Part shown: in pieces, positions 35,887 through 45,339 of the stretch
How positions within the stretch are numbered: position 1 is the first letter of the stretch
Layout of the letters: each line of letters opens with the position of its first letter
Assembly: GCF_003053845.1 (NCBI RefSeq)
Contig: NZ_QAYG01000001.1
Coordinates: 564,078 to 628,077, forward strand
DNA: 64,000 nucleotides
Direction of reading: 5' to 3'
Source of the DNA: Breoghania corrubedonensis
Lineage (GTDB): Bacteria > Pseudomonadota > Alphaproteobacteria > Rhizobiales > Stappiaceae
Notes under the pieces: generated by a model
Databases searched by the model: none
Seen by the model: the letters and a program-made list of their open reading frames with translations, nothing else
What the model was told of the DNA's origin: nothing
Translations under genes and position numbers: made by a program

Positions 35887-36689
35887 GTGCCGTCTCCCGC
35901 GCGCCAGCGGCGCCACTTCTTGGTGACAACCGGAATGAGAGCGACGATGCCGAGCGCGACAAAGGCGATGATCATCTGCCGGGTGACAAGGGCGGAGGGA
36001 TCTATCGAGCAGGACCCTCTTGCCGCGCATCCGGGATCGGCACGTTCCTGTGCGGCAATCAGACTTTCGAGCCCGGAGCCGAGAAAGGCATAGGCGTAGG
36101 TTCCCGGAAGGATCCCGATGAAGGTTGCCAGCGTATAGGTGCGAAGCGGCACGTTGACGAGCGCAGGCGCCACATTGACCAGCCAGAACGGAAAGATCGG
36201 CGTCAGACGCAGGAAGAGGAGATAGTTGAACGCATCTTCACGCAGGCCCTTCGCCAGACGCGCCGCCATCGAACCGGCGCGCTCCTTCAACGCATGACCA
36301 AGCGAAGTACGTGCGGCAAGGAAGATGATCACGGCGCCGATCGTGGCCGCGAATGCCGTGATCGCCCCGGCCGCGAGAGCACCGAAGAGAAGTCCGCCCA
36401 CCATCGTGAGCAGAGAGGCTCCGGGAAACGACAAGGCGACGGCGGCAACATAAACAGCGCAGAAAAGGCCGAGAGCCGCAATCCGGTGCTGCTCCACCAT
36501 GGCCGCGAGGGCGGCGTGATTGCGGATGAGTTCGGAAAGGGAAAGATACTTGTGCCAACCGAGCGCGAACCCGAGCACCATCAGCGCGAGAAGAACCGCA
36601 AGCGGGAGCCAGCGCTTCCATGTGGACGGTTTCACACAGCCTGGAGATGGGCCCTGCGCGGCCGGCTCCGCCTGGTCTCGTCTCGGCAT
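35883..36689 (-). CDS. TVP38/TMEM64 (DedA-like, SNARE-associated) membrane protein
   Basis: A 268-residue polytopic membrane protein. The conserved VTT-domain block is SFPGASLLTMVGGLLFGALA, followed by the FLRLTPIFPFWLVNVAPAL and FIGILPGTYAYAFLGSGL re-entrant segments. Family members are implicated in lipid or ion handling across membranes. GGGAGG lies 5 bases before ATG 36689 (MPRRDQAEP); longer in-frame starts lack such a site. It forms a translationally coupled pair with the flavoprotein gene. Confidence 0.87.
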   Translation of the reverse strand: MPRRDQAEPAAQGPSPGCVKPSTWKRWLPLAVLLALMVLGFALGWHKYLSLSELIRNHAALAAMVEQHRIAALGLFCAVYVAAVALSFPGASLLTMVGGLLFGALAAGAITAFAATIGAVIIFLAARTSLGHALKERAGSMAARLAKGLREDAFNYLLFLRLTPIFPFWLVNVAPALVNVPLRTYTLATFIGILPGTYAYAFLGSGLESLIAAQERADPGCAARGSCSIDPSALVTRQMIIAFVALGIVALIPVVTKKWRRWRAGDGT

Positions 36690-37065
36690 CGGGCCTCCCT
36701 TTTTCCGCATGCTGGCCTGAAAATGTTCATCCGCCATCCGCCGCAAGCCACGGCTGCCGTCTCTCCACCGCAGCATTGTGGGTCAACGAAGAACCGGAAA
36801 ACAGGCGCGGGAAACAGCTTCGTTCTGTCGCACGACCTCCCCTATCTAGAGATCATAGGTGTCGTGCGCGCGTTCAATCGGATGTCTTCACCCGGAATTG
36901 ATTACGCATTTGAAGAACATCAAGCGCTTGTGAGCCAACAGGGAGCGGTGTGGAGGTTCGGCGAACGCCGCGACGGAGACGCTCTCGATCACACCATTTC
37001 GCCTCGTCCGACCATCGGGTTCGAAGACGCACGCGACAATCGGAAATGTTCGGCATCCGTTTGCG
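36690..37065. other. Non-coding stretch between TVP38 gene and rpmH promoter
   Basis: Part of a 582-bp gap between the divergent TVP38 and rpmH genes. Small open frames here lack ribosome-binding sites and protein character. No DnaA-box cluster was seen, so an origin next to rpmH is not supported. Confidence 0.4.
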
Positions 37066-37094
37066 TTGACTTAGCCGGCCGCCGCCCGTATAAG
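37066..37094 (+). promoter_or_regulatory. Sigma-70 promoter of the rpmH-rnpA-yidC operon
   Basis: TTGACT (37066-37071), 17-bp spacer, TATAAG (37089-37094), close to the TTGACA-N17-TATAAT consensus. It lies about 170 bp before rpmH, leaving a long leader. The spacer is unusually G+C rich, as is common in alphaproteobacteria. Confidence 0.7.
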
Positions 37095-37271
37095 CGCGCT
37101 CCATCAGGACCTGTCGCCCGACCGGTTCTTTCCGGCTGCGGTATTGTACGCTACGTGCCCCTGTCCGATTGGAACGTGCGCTTGACGGAGCGCGCCGGGC
37201 GCATCCTCAGCCGAACACCGATCGTCTAGTCAGTTTTAAGTCAAGGGCCGCGTCCGGCGCGGTGGGAAACA

Positions 37272-37406
37272 ATGAAGCGCACGTATCAGCCGAGCCGTCT
37301 TGTCCGCAAGCGCCGCCACGGTTTTCGCTCCCGCATGGCCACGAAGAATGGCCGTCAGGTTATCAATCGCCGTCGCGCCAAGGGCCGTCAGCGGCTTTCC
37401 GCCTGA
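37272..37406 (+). CDS. rpmH: 50S ribosomal protein L34
   Basis: A 44-residue protein starting [20 protein letters not shown], the invariant L34 signature, and ending in GRQRLSA. Very basic (Arg/Lys rich), as expected for this small ribosomal subunit protein. It precedes rnpA by 23 bp in the conserved rpmH-rnpA order. Confidence 0.98.
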   Translation: MKRTYQPSRLVRKRRHGFRSRMATKNGRQVINRRRAKGRQRLSA

Positions 37407-37429
37407 GGCTTGAGCATGGCGGATAGCTG

Positions 37430-37879
37430 ATGATCGCACCGCCGTTTTCTATGCCTGTGCTGAAGAAGCGCTCCGAGTTTCTCGCAGTCGCCAAGGGCGT
37501 GCGGGCACCTCGGCGCGCTTTCGTGCTGCAAGCACTCTGCGACCGCGACAGCGGCCACTTGCCGCGGATCGGCTACACCGTCACAAAGAAGACGGGTAAT
37601 GCCGTGGAACGCAATCGCATCAAGCGACGTCTGAGAGCGGCCATCCGCGACGTCGCGCCGTTTGCAGCCAGGCCCGCTTGCGATTATGTCCTCATCGGTC
37701 GGCGCGCGGCACTCGATATTTCCTTTTCCGATTTGAAAAAGGATTTGGCCGCAGGCTTTGCCCGCGTGCATAAGGACGCCAGAACTCCCGCTGACGGACA
37801 GGACGGTCCGCAACCGGATCGCCGCGCGCCCGGACGCAGCGGCGAGCCAACCACCGCGCCAAGGGCGAAATCAGAGTAA
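37430..37879 (+). CDS. rnpA: Ribonuclease P protein component
   Basis: The protein subunit of RNase P, which helps the RNA subunit bind pre-tRNA. The 149-residue protein has the RNR motif NAVERNRIKRRLRAAIR (residues about 57-73) and the IGYTVTKKTG strand. The C-terminal 30 residues (Pro/Arg/Asp rich) are a low-complexity tail. ATG 37430 has GGAT upstream; ATG 37451 (MPVLKKRSEFLAV) is a second option. It is followed by yidC after 16 bp, with no yidD in between. Confidence 0.95.
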   Translation: MIAPPFSMPVLKKRSEFLAVAKGVRAPRRAFVLQALCDRDSGHLPRIGYTVTKKTGNAVERNRIKRRLRAAIRDVAPFAARPACDYVLIGRRAALDISFSDLKKDLAAGFARVHKDARTPADGQDGPQPDRRAPGRSGEPTTAPRAKSE

Positions 37880-37895
37880 CGGTGAGACCAGAGGC

Positions 37896-39734
37896 ATGTT
37901 CGAGAACAAGAACTACATCATCGCGATCGTGCTCTCGTTGGCGATCCTCCTTGGCTGGCAATTCCTGATCGTCCAGCCCCGGATCGAGGAACAGCGCAAG
38001 CAGCAGGAAATTGCCCAGCAGGACGCCGCTACCACGCAGGCGGACGCAGGCGAAAGCGCGGTGCCGACTTCCTCCAAGCCCGCGCCAGGCGTCGCCCAGG
38101 GCATCGCTCCGGCGCCCGGTGCCGGTGCGACAGCACAGCCGGACGCCGCGATGAGCCGCGAACAGGCGCTCGCCGCGTCGCCGCGCGTCGAAATCAAGAC
38201 CGAGAGCCTCTCCGGCTCCATCAATCTGCGCGGCGCGCGCATCGACGACATTCATCTGGTGAAGTACCGCGAGACGGTGGACGACAACAGCCCGACCATC
38301 ACGCTGTTCTCGCCGTCCGGCAGCCAGACCCCCTACTACGCCGAATTCGACTGGGCCGCCGATCCGGCAGCCAATGTCGCGCTTCCCGATTCCCAGACCC
38401 TTTGGACCCAGACGAGTTCCGGCCCGCTGACCGAAACCAATCCGCTGAAGCTGAGCTGGGACAACGGTCAGGGCCTGGTCTTCCATCGCACGATCGACGT
38501 CGACAAGGATTACATGTTCACCGTCACCCAGTCCGTGGAGAACACCACGGGCGAGGCTGTGAAACTGTATCCCTACGGCCTCATCTCCCGGCACGGCACG
38601 CCGCACACGGCAAACTTCTACATCCTGCACGAAGGCATGATCGGCGTCTTTGGCGACGAAGGCCTGAAGGAGGTCAAATACAAGGACCTCAAGGAGGAGA
38701 AGGCGGTCCGCGGCGGCAAGATCAAGGACGGCTGGCTCGGCATCACCGACAAATACTGGGCCGCGGCGCTGTTGCCGGAGAGCGTGGACGGCGAATTCCA
38801 GCCGCGTTTTTCCTATATTCCCGGTGTCGACGGCTACCAGGCCGACTTTCTGGGCGATGCGATCACCGTTCCCGCTGGCGGCACATCCGAGGCGAAGGCA
38901 CGGCTTTTCGCCGGTGCCAAGGAAGTCGGGATCGTCAACAGGTATGACGAGCAGTACGGCCTGCACAATTTCGACCTGATGATCGACTGGGGATGGTTCT
39001 ATTTCATCACCAAGCCGATGTTTCACATGATCGACTTCTTCTACAAGCTGGTCGGCAACTTCGGCATCGCGATCCTACTGGCGACCGTCGTCGTCAAGCT
39101 CATCTTCTTCCCGCTCGCCAACAAGTCCTACGTCTCCATGAGCCGCATGAAGAAGGTGCAGCCGCAGATGAAGGAGATCCGCGAGCGCTACGCCGACGAC
39201 AAGGCGCAGCAGCAGAAGGCGATGATGGAGCTGTACAAGAGCGAGAAGATCAACCCGCTTGCCGGCTGCATACCGGTGGTGGTGCAGATCCCCGTCTTCT
39301 TCTCGCTCTACAAGGTGCTCTACATCACCATCGAGATGCGGCACGCTCCGTTCTTCGGCTGGATCCAGGATCTCTCGGCCCCCGACCCGACATCGGTGTT
39401 CACCCTGTTCGGCTACCTGCCCTGGGATGCCCCGCACTTCCTGATGATCGGCATCTGGCCCATCATCATGGGCATCACGATGTTCTTCCAGATGAAGATG
39501 AACCCGACGCCGGCCGAGCCCGCGCAACAGATGATCTTCAACTGGATGCCGGTTCTGTTCACCTTTATGCTGGGTTCGTTCCCCGCCGGCCTCGTCATCT
39601 ACTGGGCCTGGAACAACTCGCTGTCGATCCTGCAGCAGTATGTCATCATGCGGCGGCAGGGCGTGAAGGTGGAGCTGTTCGGCAACATCGCGGGCATGTT
39701 CAAGCGCGACAAGAAAGCGCCGGAAAAGAGCTGA
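37896..39734 (+). CDS. yidC: Membrane protein insertase YidC
   Basis: A 612-residue inner-membrane insertase. N-terminal helix at about 7-25 (NYIIAIVLSLAILLGWQF), then a large periplasmic domain (about 60-350), and the conserved YidC/Oxa1 core in the last 250 residues: YFITKPMFHMIDFFYKLVGN, KSYVSMSRMKKVQPQMKEI and INPLAGCIPVVVQIPVFFSL. The start is MFENKNYIIA at 37896. YidC inserts membrane proteins alone or with SecYEG. Confidence 0.97.
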   Translation: MFENKNYIIAIVLSLAILLGWQFLIVQPRIEEQRKQQEIAQQDAATTQADAGESAVPTSSKPAPGVAQGIAPAPGAGATAQPDAAMSREQALAASPRVEIKTESLSGSINLRGARIDDIHLVKYRETVDDNSPTITLFSPSGSQTPYYAEFDWAADPAANVALPDSQTLWTQTSSGPLTETNPLKLSWDNGQGLVFHRTIDVDKDYMFTVTQSVENTTGEAVKLYPYGLISRHGTPHTANFYILHEGMIGVFGDEGLKEVKYKDLKEEKAVRGGKIKDGWLGITDKYWAAALLPESVDGEFQPRFSYIPGVDGYQADFLGDAITVPAGGTSEAKARLFAGAKEVGIVNRYDEQYGLHNFDLMIDWGWFYFITKPMFHMIDFFYKLVGNFGIAILLATVVVKLIFFPLANKSYVSMSRMKKVQPQMKEIRERYADDKAQQQKAMMELYKSEKINPLAGCIPVVVQIPVFFSLYKVLYITIEMRHAPFFGWIQDLSAPDPTSVFTLFGYLPWDAPHFLMIGIWPIIMGITMFFQMKMNPTPAEPAQQMIFNWMPVLFTFMLGSFPAGLVIYWAWNNSLSILQQYVIMRRQGVKVELFGNIAGMFKRDKKAPEKS

Positions 39735-39915
39735 CGGCGCACCACGCCGCAGCCGACCCGACGATCCCAGAGGAGTTCGCGAACATGATCAGGTAGAGGC
39801 GATCCGCATTCCGGCATCATCATGCCCATGGAGCGGATCACGCGGAACAAGTTGTCGGCCAATGCGATCGATCGCACGCGAGCCGGCGTCTTCTCTCCAG
39901 CATGAGGACGACACC

Positions 39916-40605
39916 ATGCATGGTCCAGATCCGGACTGCCTCTACCCGTTCAACGGCGAACCCCACACGGTCTTCCTGAAAAACGCCATTACCCGGCCGA
40001 ACATTCTCGTTGGCGATTACACCTACTATCACGACGACGATGGCGCGGCCGGGTTCGAAGACCGCTGCGTTCGCTACCATTTCGATTTTCTCGGCGACCG
40101 GCTGATCATCGGCCGGTTCACAGCAATCGCCACGCGCGCGCAATTCATCATGAACGGCGCCAATCACGCGATGACGGGGCTGTCCGCCTATCCCTTCAAC
40201 ATATTCGGTCAGGGATGGGACAAAGGCTTCGACTTTGCCACCATAGACGCTGGCCTGCGCGGCGATACGACCGTCGGCAACGATGTCTGGATCGGGCGGG
40301 AAGCGACGATCATGCCGGGCATATCCATCGGCGACGGCGCTATCATCGGGACTTGTGCCGTCGTGGCCGGCGATATCCCGCCCTATGCCATCGCGGTGGG
40401 CAACCCGGCGCGCGTCATCCGCAGCCGGTTCGACAGCAAGACCATCGACCGGCTGCTGGCCATCGCCTGGTGGGATTGGCCGGCGGAACAGGTCAGCCGC
40501 CATCTCGACCTCATTCGCGGCGCGGATATTGACGCTCTCGAACGCGCCGCGATTTCTCGGCCTGGCGCGCGCGGGACCAGTCGATCCCATGCGTTGCCCG
40601 ACTAA
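39916..40605 (+). CDS. Vat/CatB-type xenobiotic O-acetyltransferase
   Basis: A 229-residue left-handed beta-helix acetyltransferase. The diagnostic Vat/XAT loop FIMNGANHAMTGLSAYPFN contains the catalytic His (H84). Hexapeptide turns follow (VGNDVWIGREATIMPGISIG) and IPPYAIAVGNPARVIRSRF. The family includes streptogramin A and chloramphenicol acetyltransferases, but many chromosomal relatives acetylate unknown substrates, so resistance is not shown. AGGA lies 7 bases before the ATG. It sits between yidC and yihA, interrupting an otherwise conserved core block. Confidence 0.86.
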   Translation: MHGPDPDCLYPFNGEPHTVFLKNAITRPNILVGDYTYYHDDDGAAGFEDRCVRYHFDFLGDRLIIGRFTAIATRAQFIMNGANHAMTGLSAYPFNIFGQGWDKGFDFATIDAGLRGDTTVGNDVWIGREATIMPGISIGDGAIIGTCAVVAGDIPPYAIAVGNPARVIRSRFDSKTIDRLLAIAWWDWPAEQVSRHLDLIRGADIDALERAAISRPGARGTSRSHALPD

Positions 40606-40668
40606 TACGACCTGTCCGCCACCCTTTCGGTGGTTCCCCCGGAAAACGAGTTGTCCTAGAAGAGATCC

Positions 40669-41355
40669 ATGGACCAGAACCCAAACGATAGCGAAGCGCG
40701 CGCCGCAGCTCTCGAAGCCGGCCGGCTTCTGTTTGCCCGGCCGTGGGAGTTCGTGACCTCGGTCGCGCGTTACGATCAGCTTGTCCCACCGGCGGGCGTT
40801 GAAGTCGCCTTCGCGGGCCGCTCCAACGTGGGCAAGTCGAGCCTGATCAATGCGGTGACCGGCCGTAACGGACTGGCGCGCACCTCAAACACCCCCGGAC
40901 GCACCCAGCTTCTCAACTTCTTTTCCACCGCCGACTTCGGCGGGGCGGAGCCGATCACCATCGTCGACATGCCTGGCTACGGATATGCCGAGGCACCGAA
41001 GAAGACGGTCGACGCCTGGACAAACCTTATCTTCGACTATCTGCGCGGGCGCCCGAATCTGCGTCGGGTCTTCGTTCTGGTCGATGCGCGCCATGGGCTG
41101 AAGGGCAATGACCTTGCCGCGTTGAAGGCGCTCGATACGGCCGCCGTGACCTACCAGATCGTGCTGACCAAGGCCGACAAGGTGAAACCGCCAGCACTCG
41201 AAAAACTCGTCAGCCAGACGATCGAGGCGATCGGCCGGAGACCGGCCGCCTTCCCGCAGATCATCGCCACCTCAAGCGAAAAAGGCACGGGGCTCGATGA
41301 AGTGCGCGCGACCATAGCCGAAATCGGCGGTTTTCGGCTCCCCTCCATCGCATAG
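40669..41355 (+). CDS. yihA: Ribosome biogenesis GTPase YihA/YsxC (EngB)
   Basis: Circularly compact Era-like GTPase involved in 50S assembly. The 228-residue protein has G1 [11 protein letters not shown]2 SNTPGRTQ, G3 [10 protein letters not shown] and G4 TKADK. The N-terminus begins MDQNPNDSE. It belongs to the conserved alphaproteobacterial block yidC-yihA-argB. Confidence 0.96.
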   Translation: MDQNPNDSEARAAALEAGRLLFARPWEFVTSVARYDQLVPPAGVEVAFAGRSNVGKSSLINAVTGRNGLARTSNTPGRTQLLNFFSTADFGGAEPITIVDMPGYGYAEAPKKTVDAWTNLIFDYLRGRPNLRRVFVLVDARHGLKGNDLAALKALDTAAVTYQIVLTKADKVKPPALEKLVSQTIEAIGRRPAAFPQIIATSSEKGTGLDEVRATIAEIGGFRLPSIA

Positions 41356-41473
41356 TGCGCTTACAGATCGGGACAAGATCGCCCGGCCGGAGAGAATTTC
41401 CATCGGCAATTGCGGTTACCCTTGGGAGCGAATTGGTCTATAGACGCTCTCCTGACCGGGCACAGGATCGGAC

Positions 41474-42391
41474 ATGACGGACGAAAACAGCAGCGCCACG
41501 AACAATCATTCGACGCCCGCGCAGACGCGCGCCACCATCATCTCCGAAGCCCTGCCCTACATGCAGCGCTACGACAACCGGACGATCGTGGTGAAATATG
41601 GCGGGCACGCCATGGGCGACCCGGAGCTTTCGCGCGCCTTCGCGCGCGATATCACGCTGCTGCGCCAGTCCGGTGTCCAACCGGTTGTGGTGCATGGCGG
41701 CGGCCCGCAGATCGGCGCCATGCTGGAACGGCTCGGCATCAAGAGCGAGTTCCGCGGCGGGCTTCGCGTCACCGACAAGGCGACGGTCGAGATCGTGGAA
41801 ATGGTGCTGGCCGGCGGCATCAACAAGGACATCGTCAACACCATCAATCATGAAGGCGGACGCGCTGTCGGCCTTTGCGGCAAGGATGGCCGCATGGTGA
41901 TTGTGGACAGGCTGACGCGTACCGTCGTCGACCCCGACAGCAACATCGAGAAGATCGTCGACCTCGGTTTCGTCGGTGAGCCGAAGACCGTCGATCCGAC
42001 CGTGCTGAAGCTGGTTCTGAAGGAAGACCTGATCCCCGTGGTTGCCCCCGTCGCGCCGGGGGTGGATGGCGAGACCTACAACGTCAATGCTGATACCTTC
42101 GCAGGCGCCATCGCCGGCGCGCTGAACGCATCCCGTCTGATGTTCCTGACAGACGTCTCGGGTGTGCTGGACAAGAACGGCAAGCTTATCAAGCGGCTCA
42201 CCATTGCCGAGGCACGCGCCCTGATCGTCGACGGCACGATTTCTGGCGGCATGATTCCGAAGGTCGAAACCTGTATCGCCGCGCTCGACCGCGGCGTGGA
42301 GGGCGTCGTCATCCTCAACGGCAAGATCCCGCACGCGGTGCTGCTGGAGCTCTTCACCGAAGGCGGCGCGGGCACGCTCATCACCCGATAG
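41474..42391 (+). CDS. argB: Acetylglutamate kinase
   Basis: Phosphorylates N-acetyl-L-glutamate in arginine biosynthesis. The 305-residue protein has the amino-acid-kinase glycine-rich loop [10 protein letters not shown], the start of the fold [10 protein letters not shown] and [19 protein letters not shown]. The length fits the arginine-sensitive type, with an N-terminal helix ([18 protein letters not shown]). It is 118 bp after yihA. Confidence 0.97.
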   Translation: MTDENSSATNNHSTPAQTRATIISEALPYMQRYDNRTIVVKYGGHAMGDPELSRAFARDITLLRQSGVQPVVVHGGGPQIGAMLERLGIKSEFRGGLRVTDKATVEIVEMVLAGGINKDIVNTINHEGGRAVGLCGKDGRMVIVDRLTRTVVDPDSNIEKIVDLGFVGEPKTVDPTVLKLVLKEDLIPVVAPVAPGVDGETYNVNADTFAGAIAGALNASRLMFLTDVSGVLDKNGKLIKRLTIAEARALIVDGTISGGMIPKVETCIAALDRGVEGVVILNGKIPHAVLLELFTEGGAGTLITR

Positions 42392-42584
42392 GGCAGATGC
42401 CCGTTGCTCTCGGGTGGTTTTGCGCGTACGCCACGGTCATCCGCCGGACTACCGGCGGCGTGGACACGCGCTTCCCCCGATTGACGCTCCGCACGCGCGC
42501 GCCTATTCGAAAGCCGACGGTTGTCTGACACGACATCCCAAGCCGCCGCCCCCCCTGGCTGCCAAAGCTCACGAGCTTCCCTCC

Positions 42585-43271
42585 ATGTCCATGAACGCGT
42601 TCAGCTCGGTCTCCGACTGGGTCTTCGACCTCGACAACACGCTTTACCCCGCGCAGACAAACCTGTTCGCACAGATCGATGACAAGATCGTCGAATATGT
42701 GATCCGGCTGACCGGCATGAGCCGCGAGGACGCGCAGCGGATCCAGAAGGACTACTACCGGCGCTACGGGACGACCCTGCGCGGGTTGATGATGGAATAT
42801 GCCATCGAGCCGGATGATTTCCTGGAATTCGTGCACGACATCGACCATGAGGCGCTGAAGCCCGATCTCAGGCTCGGAGAGGCCATCGGGCGGTTGCCGG
42901 GGCGCAAGTTCATCATGACCAACGGCACCAGGCAGCATGCGCGCGCGGTGGCCACCAAGCTCGGCATCTTCGACTATTTCTCCGACACGTTCGGGATCCA
43001 GGAAGCCGAACTGATGCCGAAACCCTATGCGGAGACCTACGAGCGCTTCATCAAGCTCTACGACATCGATGCGAAAAGCTCGGCGATGTTCGAGGATCTG
43101 GCGCGAAACCTGAAGGTCCCGCACGATCTGGGAATGCGCACGGTGCTCGTCGTGCCCGGCGGCACGCGCGAGGTCTTCCGCGAGGACTGGGAACTGAGGG
43201 GTCGCAACGCTCCGCATGTGGATTACGTCACAGACAATCTTGCCGCGTTCCTGGAAACGCTCGTGGGGTGA
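42585..43271 (+). CDS. HAD-superfamily pyrimidine 5'-nucleotidase
   Basis: A 228-residue HAD phosphatase. Motif I is FDLDNTLYP, motif II FIMTNGT, motif III near MPKPYAETY and motif IV MFEDLARN. The family (SDT1/YjjG-like, DUF-type pyrimidine 5'-nucleotidase) dephosphorylates UMP/CMP. The start is ATG 42585 (MSMNAFSS); the preceding in-frame stretch is Arg/Pro rich. It is downstream of argB in the typical alphaproteobacterial order. Confidence 0.9.
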   Translation: MSMNAFSSVSDWVFDLDNTLYPAQTNLFAQIDDKIVEYVIRLTGMSREDAQRIQKDYYRRYGTTLRGLMMEYAIEPDDFLEFVHDIDHEALKPDLRLGEAIGRLPGRKFIMTNGTRQHARAVATKLGIFDYFSDTFGIQEAELMPKPYAETYERFIKLYDIDAKSSAMFEDLARNLKVPHDLGMRTVLVVPGGTREVFREDWELRGRNAPHVDYVTDNLAAFLETLVG

Positions 43272-43272
43272 C

Positions 43273-43304
43273 GGGTGAGCGAAGCTCGCCCGGATCAGAT
43301 CCGG
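43273..43304. terminator. Two adjacent hairpins between convergent genes
   Basis: Hairpin 1: GGGTGAGC (43273-43280), loop GAA, GCTCGCCC (43284-43291), with one T-G wobble. Dyad 2: CCGGATC (43290-43296), A, GATCCGG (43298-43304). They lie between the nucleotidase and upp stops. There is no T run, so Rho-independent termination is uncertain. Confidence 0.35.
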
Positions 43305-43351
43305 GGACGGTCACAACCCGGGCACGACATGCGCAAGCCCGGCTCACACCT

Positions 43352-43981
43352 TCATTTCGTGCCGTACATCCGGTCGCCGGCATCGCCCAGCCCCGGAACG
43401 ATATAGGCGTGCTCGTTGAGCTTCTCGTCGATCGCCGCGGTGAAGATCGGCACGTCCGGATGCGCCTCGGAGAATTTCCTGACCCCTTCCGGGGCGCCCA
43501 GCAGGCAAACGAACCGCAGGTTCTTCGCCCCGCGCTCCTTCAGCCGTTCCACCGCGACAATAGCTGAATTGGCGGTCGCCAGCATCGGATCGACGACGAT
43601 GATCAGCCGGTCCTCGAGATCCTCCGGCGCCTTGAAGTAGTACTCGACCGGGATCAGTGTCTTGGGATCGCGGTAGAGACCGATATGGGCGACGCGGGCG
43701 GACGGTACGAGATCGAGCATGCCTTCGAGAAGGCCATTGCCGGCGCGCAGGATCGAGCAGAAGACGAGCTTCTTGCCGGCAAGGGTCGGCGCGCGCATTT
43801 CCGCGATCGGGGTCTCGATGGTGATCTCGGTCAGTTCAAGGTCGCGGGTGACCTCGTAGCACATCAGATGTGCGATCTCGCGCAGGAGTTGCCGGAAGCT
43901 CGATGTGGAGGTTTCCTTGTCGCGCATGATGGTGAGCTTGTGCTGCACCAGCGGATGGTCGATGACGGTCGCCGTGCTCAT
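43352..43981 (-). CDS. upp: Uracil phosphoribosyltransferase
   Basis: Forms UMP from uracil and PRPP. The 209-residue protein has the PRPP-binding block [19 protein letters not shown], the N-terminal [19 protein letters not shown] and the uracil-binding C-terminal [17 protein letters not shown]. It is the last gene of the nucleoside locus, 51 bp after the URC4-like gene, so it may act in salvage and also feed UMP to uracil degradation. Confidence 0.96.
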   Translation of the reverse strand: MSTATVIDHPLVQHKLTIMRDKETSTSSFRQLLREIAHLMCYEVTRDLELTEITIETPIAEMRAPTLAGKKLVFCSILRAGNGLLEGMLDLVPSARVAHIGLYRDPKTLIPVEYYFKAPEDLEDRLIIVVDPMLATANSAIVAVERLKERGAKNLRFVCLLGAPEGVRKFSEAHPDVPIFTAAIDEKLNEHAYIVPGLGDAGDRMYGTK

Positions 43982-44032
43982 GCCGGAAACTCCTTTTCTT
44001 GGCCTATCGGCCTTGCGTCTTTCAATTGCGCT

Positions 44033-45337
44033 TCACAGTAGCCTGTCCGCACCGGCAAACAGAAGCACCGGGGCGGCGCTGCCGCGCTTTTCCAATGCAA
44101 TCTTGCCTGCGGCATATCGCATGCCGCCTTCCAGCAGCCCGACGAGAGGCAATTCCTCGTCCCCTGCCCCAAGCCGATTGCGCAGTTTTTCCGCAAGCCG
44201 GTCGCAGAGCGCCACGGCAAGACCGCGCAGTTCCACCGACGCGGCCGTACCGGTATCCGGCGAGGTTTCCTTTTCGTGGGGCGTACGAAGGGACAGAATG
44301 CCAGTGTCGAGAAGCAGCCCTATCGCCACCGGATCGCTCTGAGCCGTCAATGTTTCGAGTTCCACGACCTCGATACCGGCCCAAACCATCGGCTCGGCGA
44401 GATCGGTGACAAGACGTTGCAGGCGGGTATGAAGCGGCAAGAGCCCCTGCGTGTCCGGTGTTATTCCCTTCCCCGTCACCGCTGGATGACGATGGGTGTC
44501 GCCAAGCGGAATACCGCCAAGCTCCAATCCGCCGGCGAAGACGGGCGCCAGCCCATCGGCAAGCACCTCAAGAATACGCGCCGCCGGCAGGGGCTTCGAA
44601 AGCCCTTCATCGAAAAGCAGATCGAAAAGCCCCCCCGGGCGCGGGTCGTCCTCGCGCGCGAAAAGATCTTCGCGCAAGCCGACCGCCTCGCCGAGCCGCC
44701 GCAGATCTTCGGCCCGCCCATCGCAGTCGATGCGGTTGGAACCCGGTTCAACCTGCAGGCCTGCAGCGATCTCGCTGGACGCGATGCGAACGAGTTGTCC
44801 GGCATCCGCACGCAGAGGATCACGCGGCACACCGGAAAAGACGCCGCCGGCGATCATCGCGAGACTGGCGATCGCGAGCCCGTCCGCCCCGTGGTAACGC
44901 TCCGCCGTAAGTCCCTCACCAAAGGCCCAGTCGGGCGGAGCCGTTATACCGACGAAACCGCTCACAAGTGCCATATCGACGGCGGCTCGTCCCATTTCGC
45001 GCACACCCGCCCATTGACGCGTTCCCGCCAGACCGGCGAAACGGTCATGCCCACCAGCTTCGAAGCGGCGCCACAGGGAATGGAACGGCAAGACCAGATC
45101 GGGCCATCTTTCGCGAATAAGGGCTGCGATGCGATCTGCGGCCGGGTCGAGCGCGGCCATATCGAGCGCGACATGTTCGAGGCCGCTCCCCTGGGCCTTT
45201 TCGAAGAGCAGCTCGGCACGGCTGCGCACCGCAACGCCAGTCATAAGGTCCCGTGCCTGGTGGGCGCGCGCCTCATCGAAGTCGACGGGTAGATCTTGGT
45301 CGAAGCGGTGGGCTCCTGGATCACTTTTTTCAGTCAT
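44033..45337 (-). CDS. URC4/urg3 family protein (DUF1688)
   Basis: A 434-residue protein of the family of yeast URC4 and fission yeast urg3, linked genetically to the uracil catabolism (URC) pathway. I recognise family blocks: VRSRAELLFEKAQGSGLEHV, FHSLWRRFEAGGHDRFAGL, ADGLAIASLAMIAGGVFSG and RPGGLFDLLF, plus GGIPLGDTHRHPAV. The biochemical activity of the family is unknown to me. It is followed by upp and preceded by adenosine deaminase with a 2-bp gap, so it is operon-embedded. URC1 (a GTP-cyclohydrolase-II-like protein) is not in the window. Confidence 0.85.
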   Translation of the reverse strand: MTEKSDPGAHRFDQDLPVDFDEARAHQARDLMTGVAVRSRAELLFEKAQGSGLEHVALDMAALDPAADRIAALIRERWPDLVLPFHSLWRRFEAGGHDRFAGLAGTRQWAGVREMGRAAVDMALVSGFVGITAPPDWAFGEGLTAERYHGADGLAIASLAMIAGGVFSGVPRDPLRADAGQLVRIASSEIAAGLQVEPGSNRIDCDGRAEDLRRLGEAVGLREDLFAREDDPRPGGLFDLLFDEGLSKPLPAARILEVLADGLAPVFAGGLELGGIPLGDTHRHPAVTGKGITPDTQGLLPLHTRLQRLVTDLAEPMVWAGIEVVELETLTAQSDPVAIGLLLDTGILSLRTPHEKETSPDTGTAASVELRGLAVALCDRLAEKLRNRLGAGDEELPLVGLLEGGMRYAAGKIALEKRGSAAPVLLFAGADRLL

Positions 45338-45339
45338 GG

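Noticed and set aside
36874-37229. Short frames on both strands upstream of rpmH
   Set aside because: They overlap the sigma-70 promoter and leader, and none has a ribosome-binding site.
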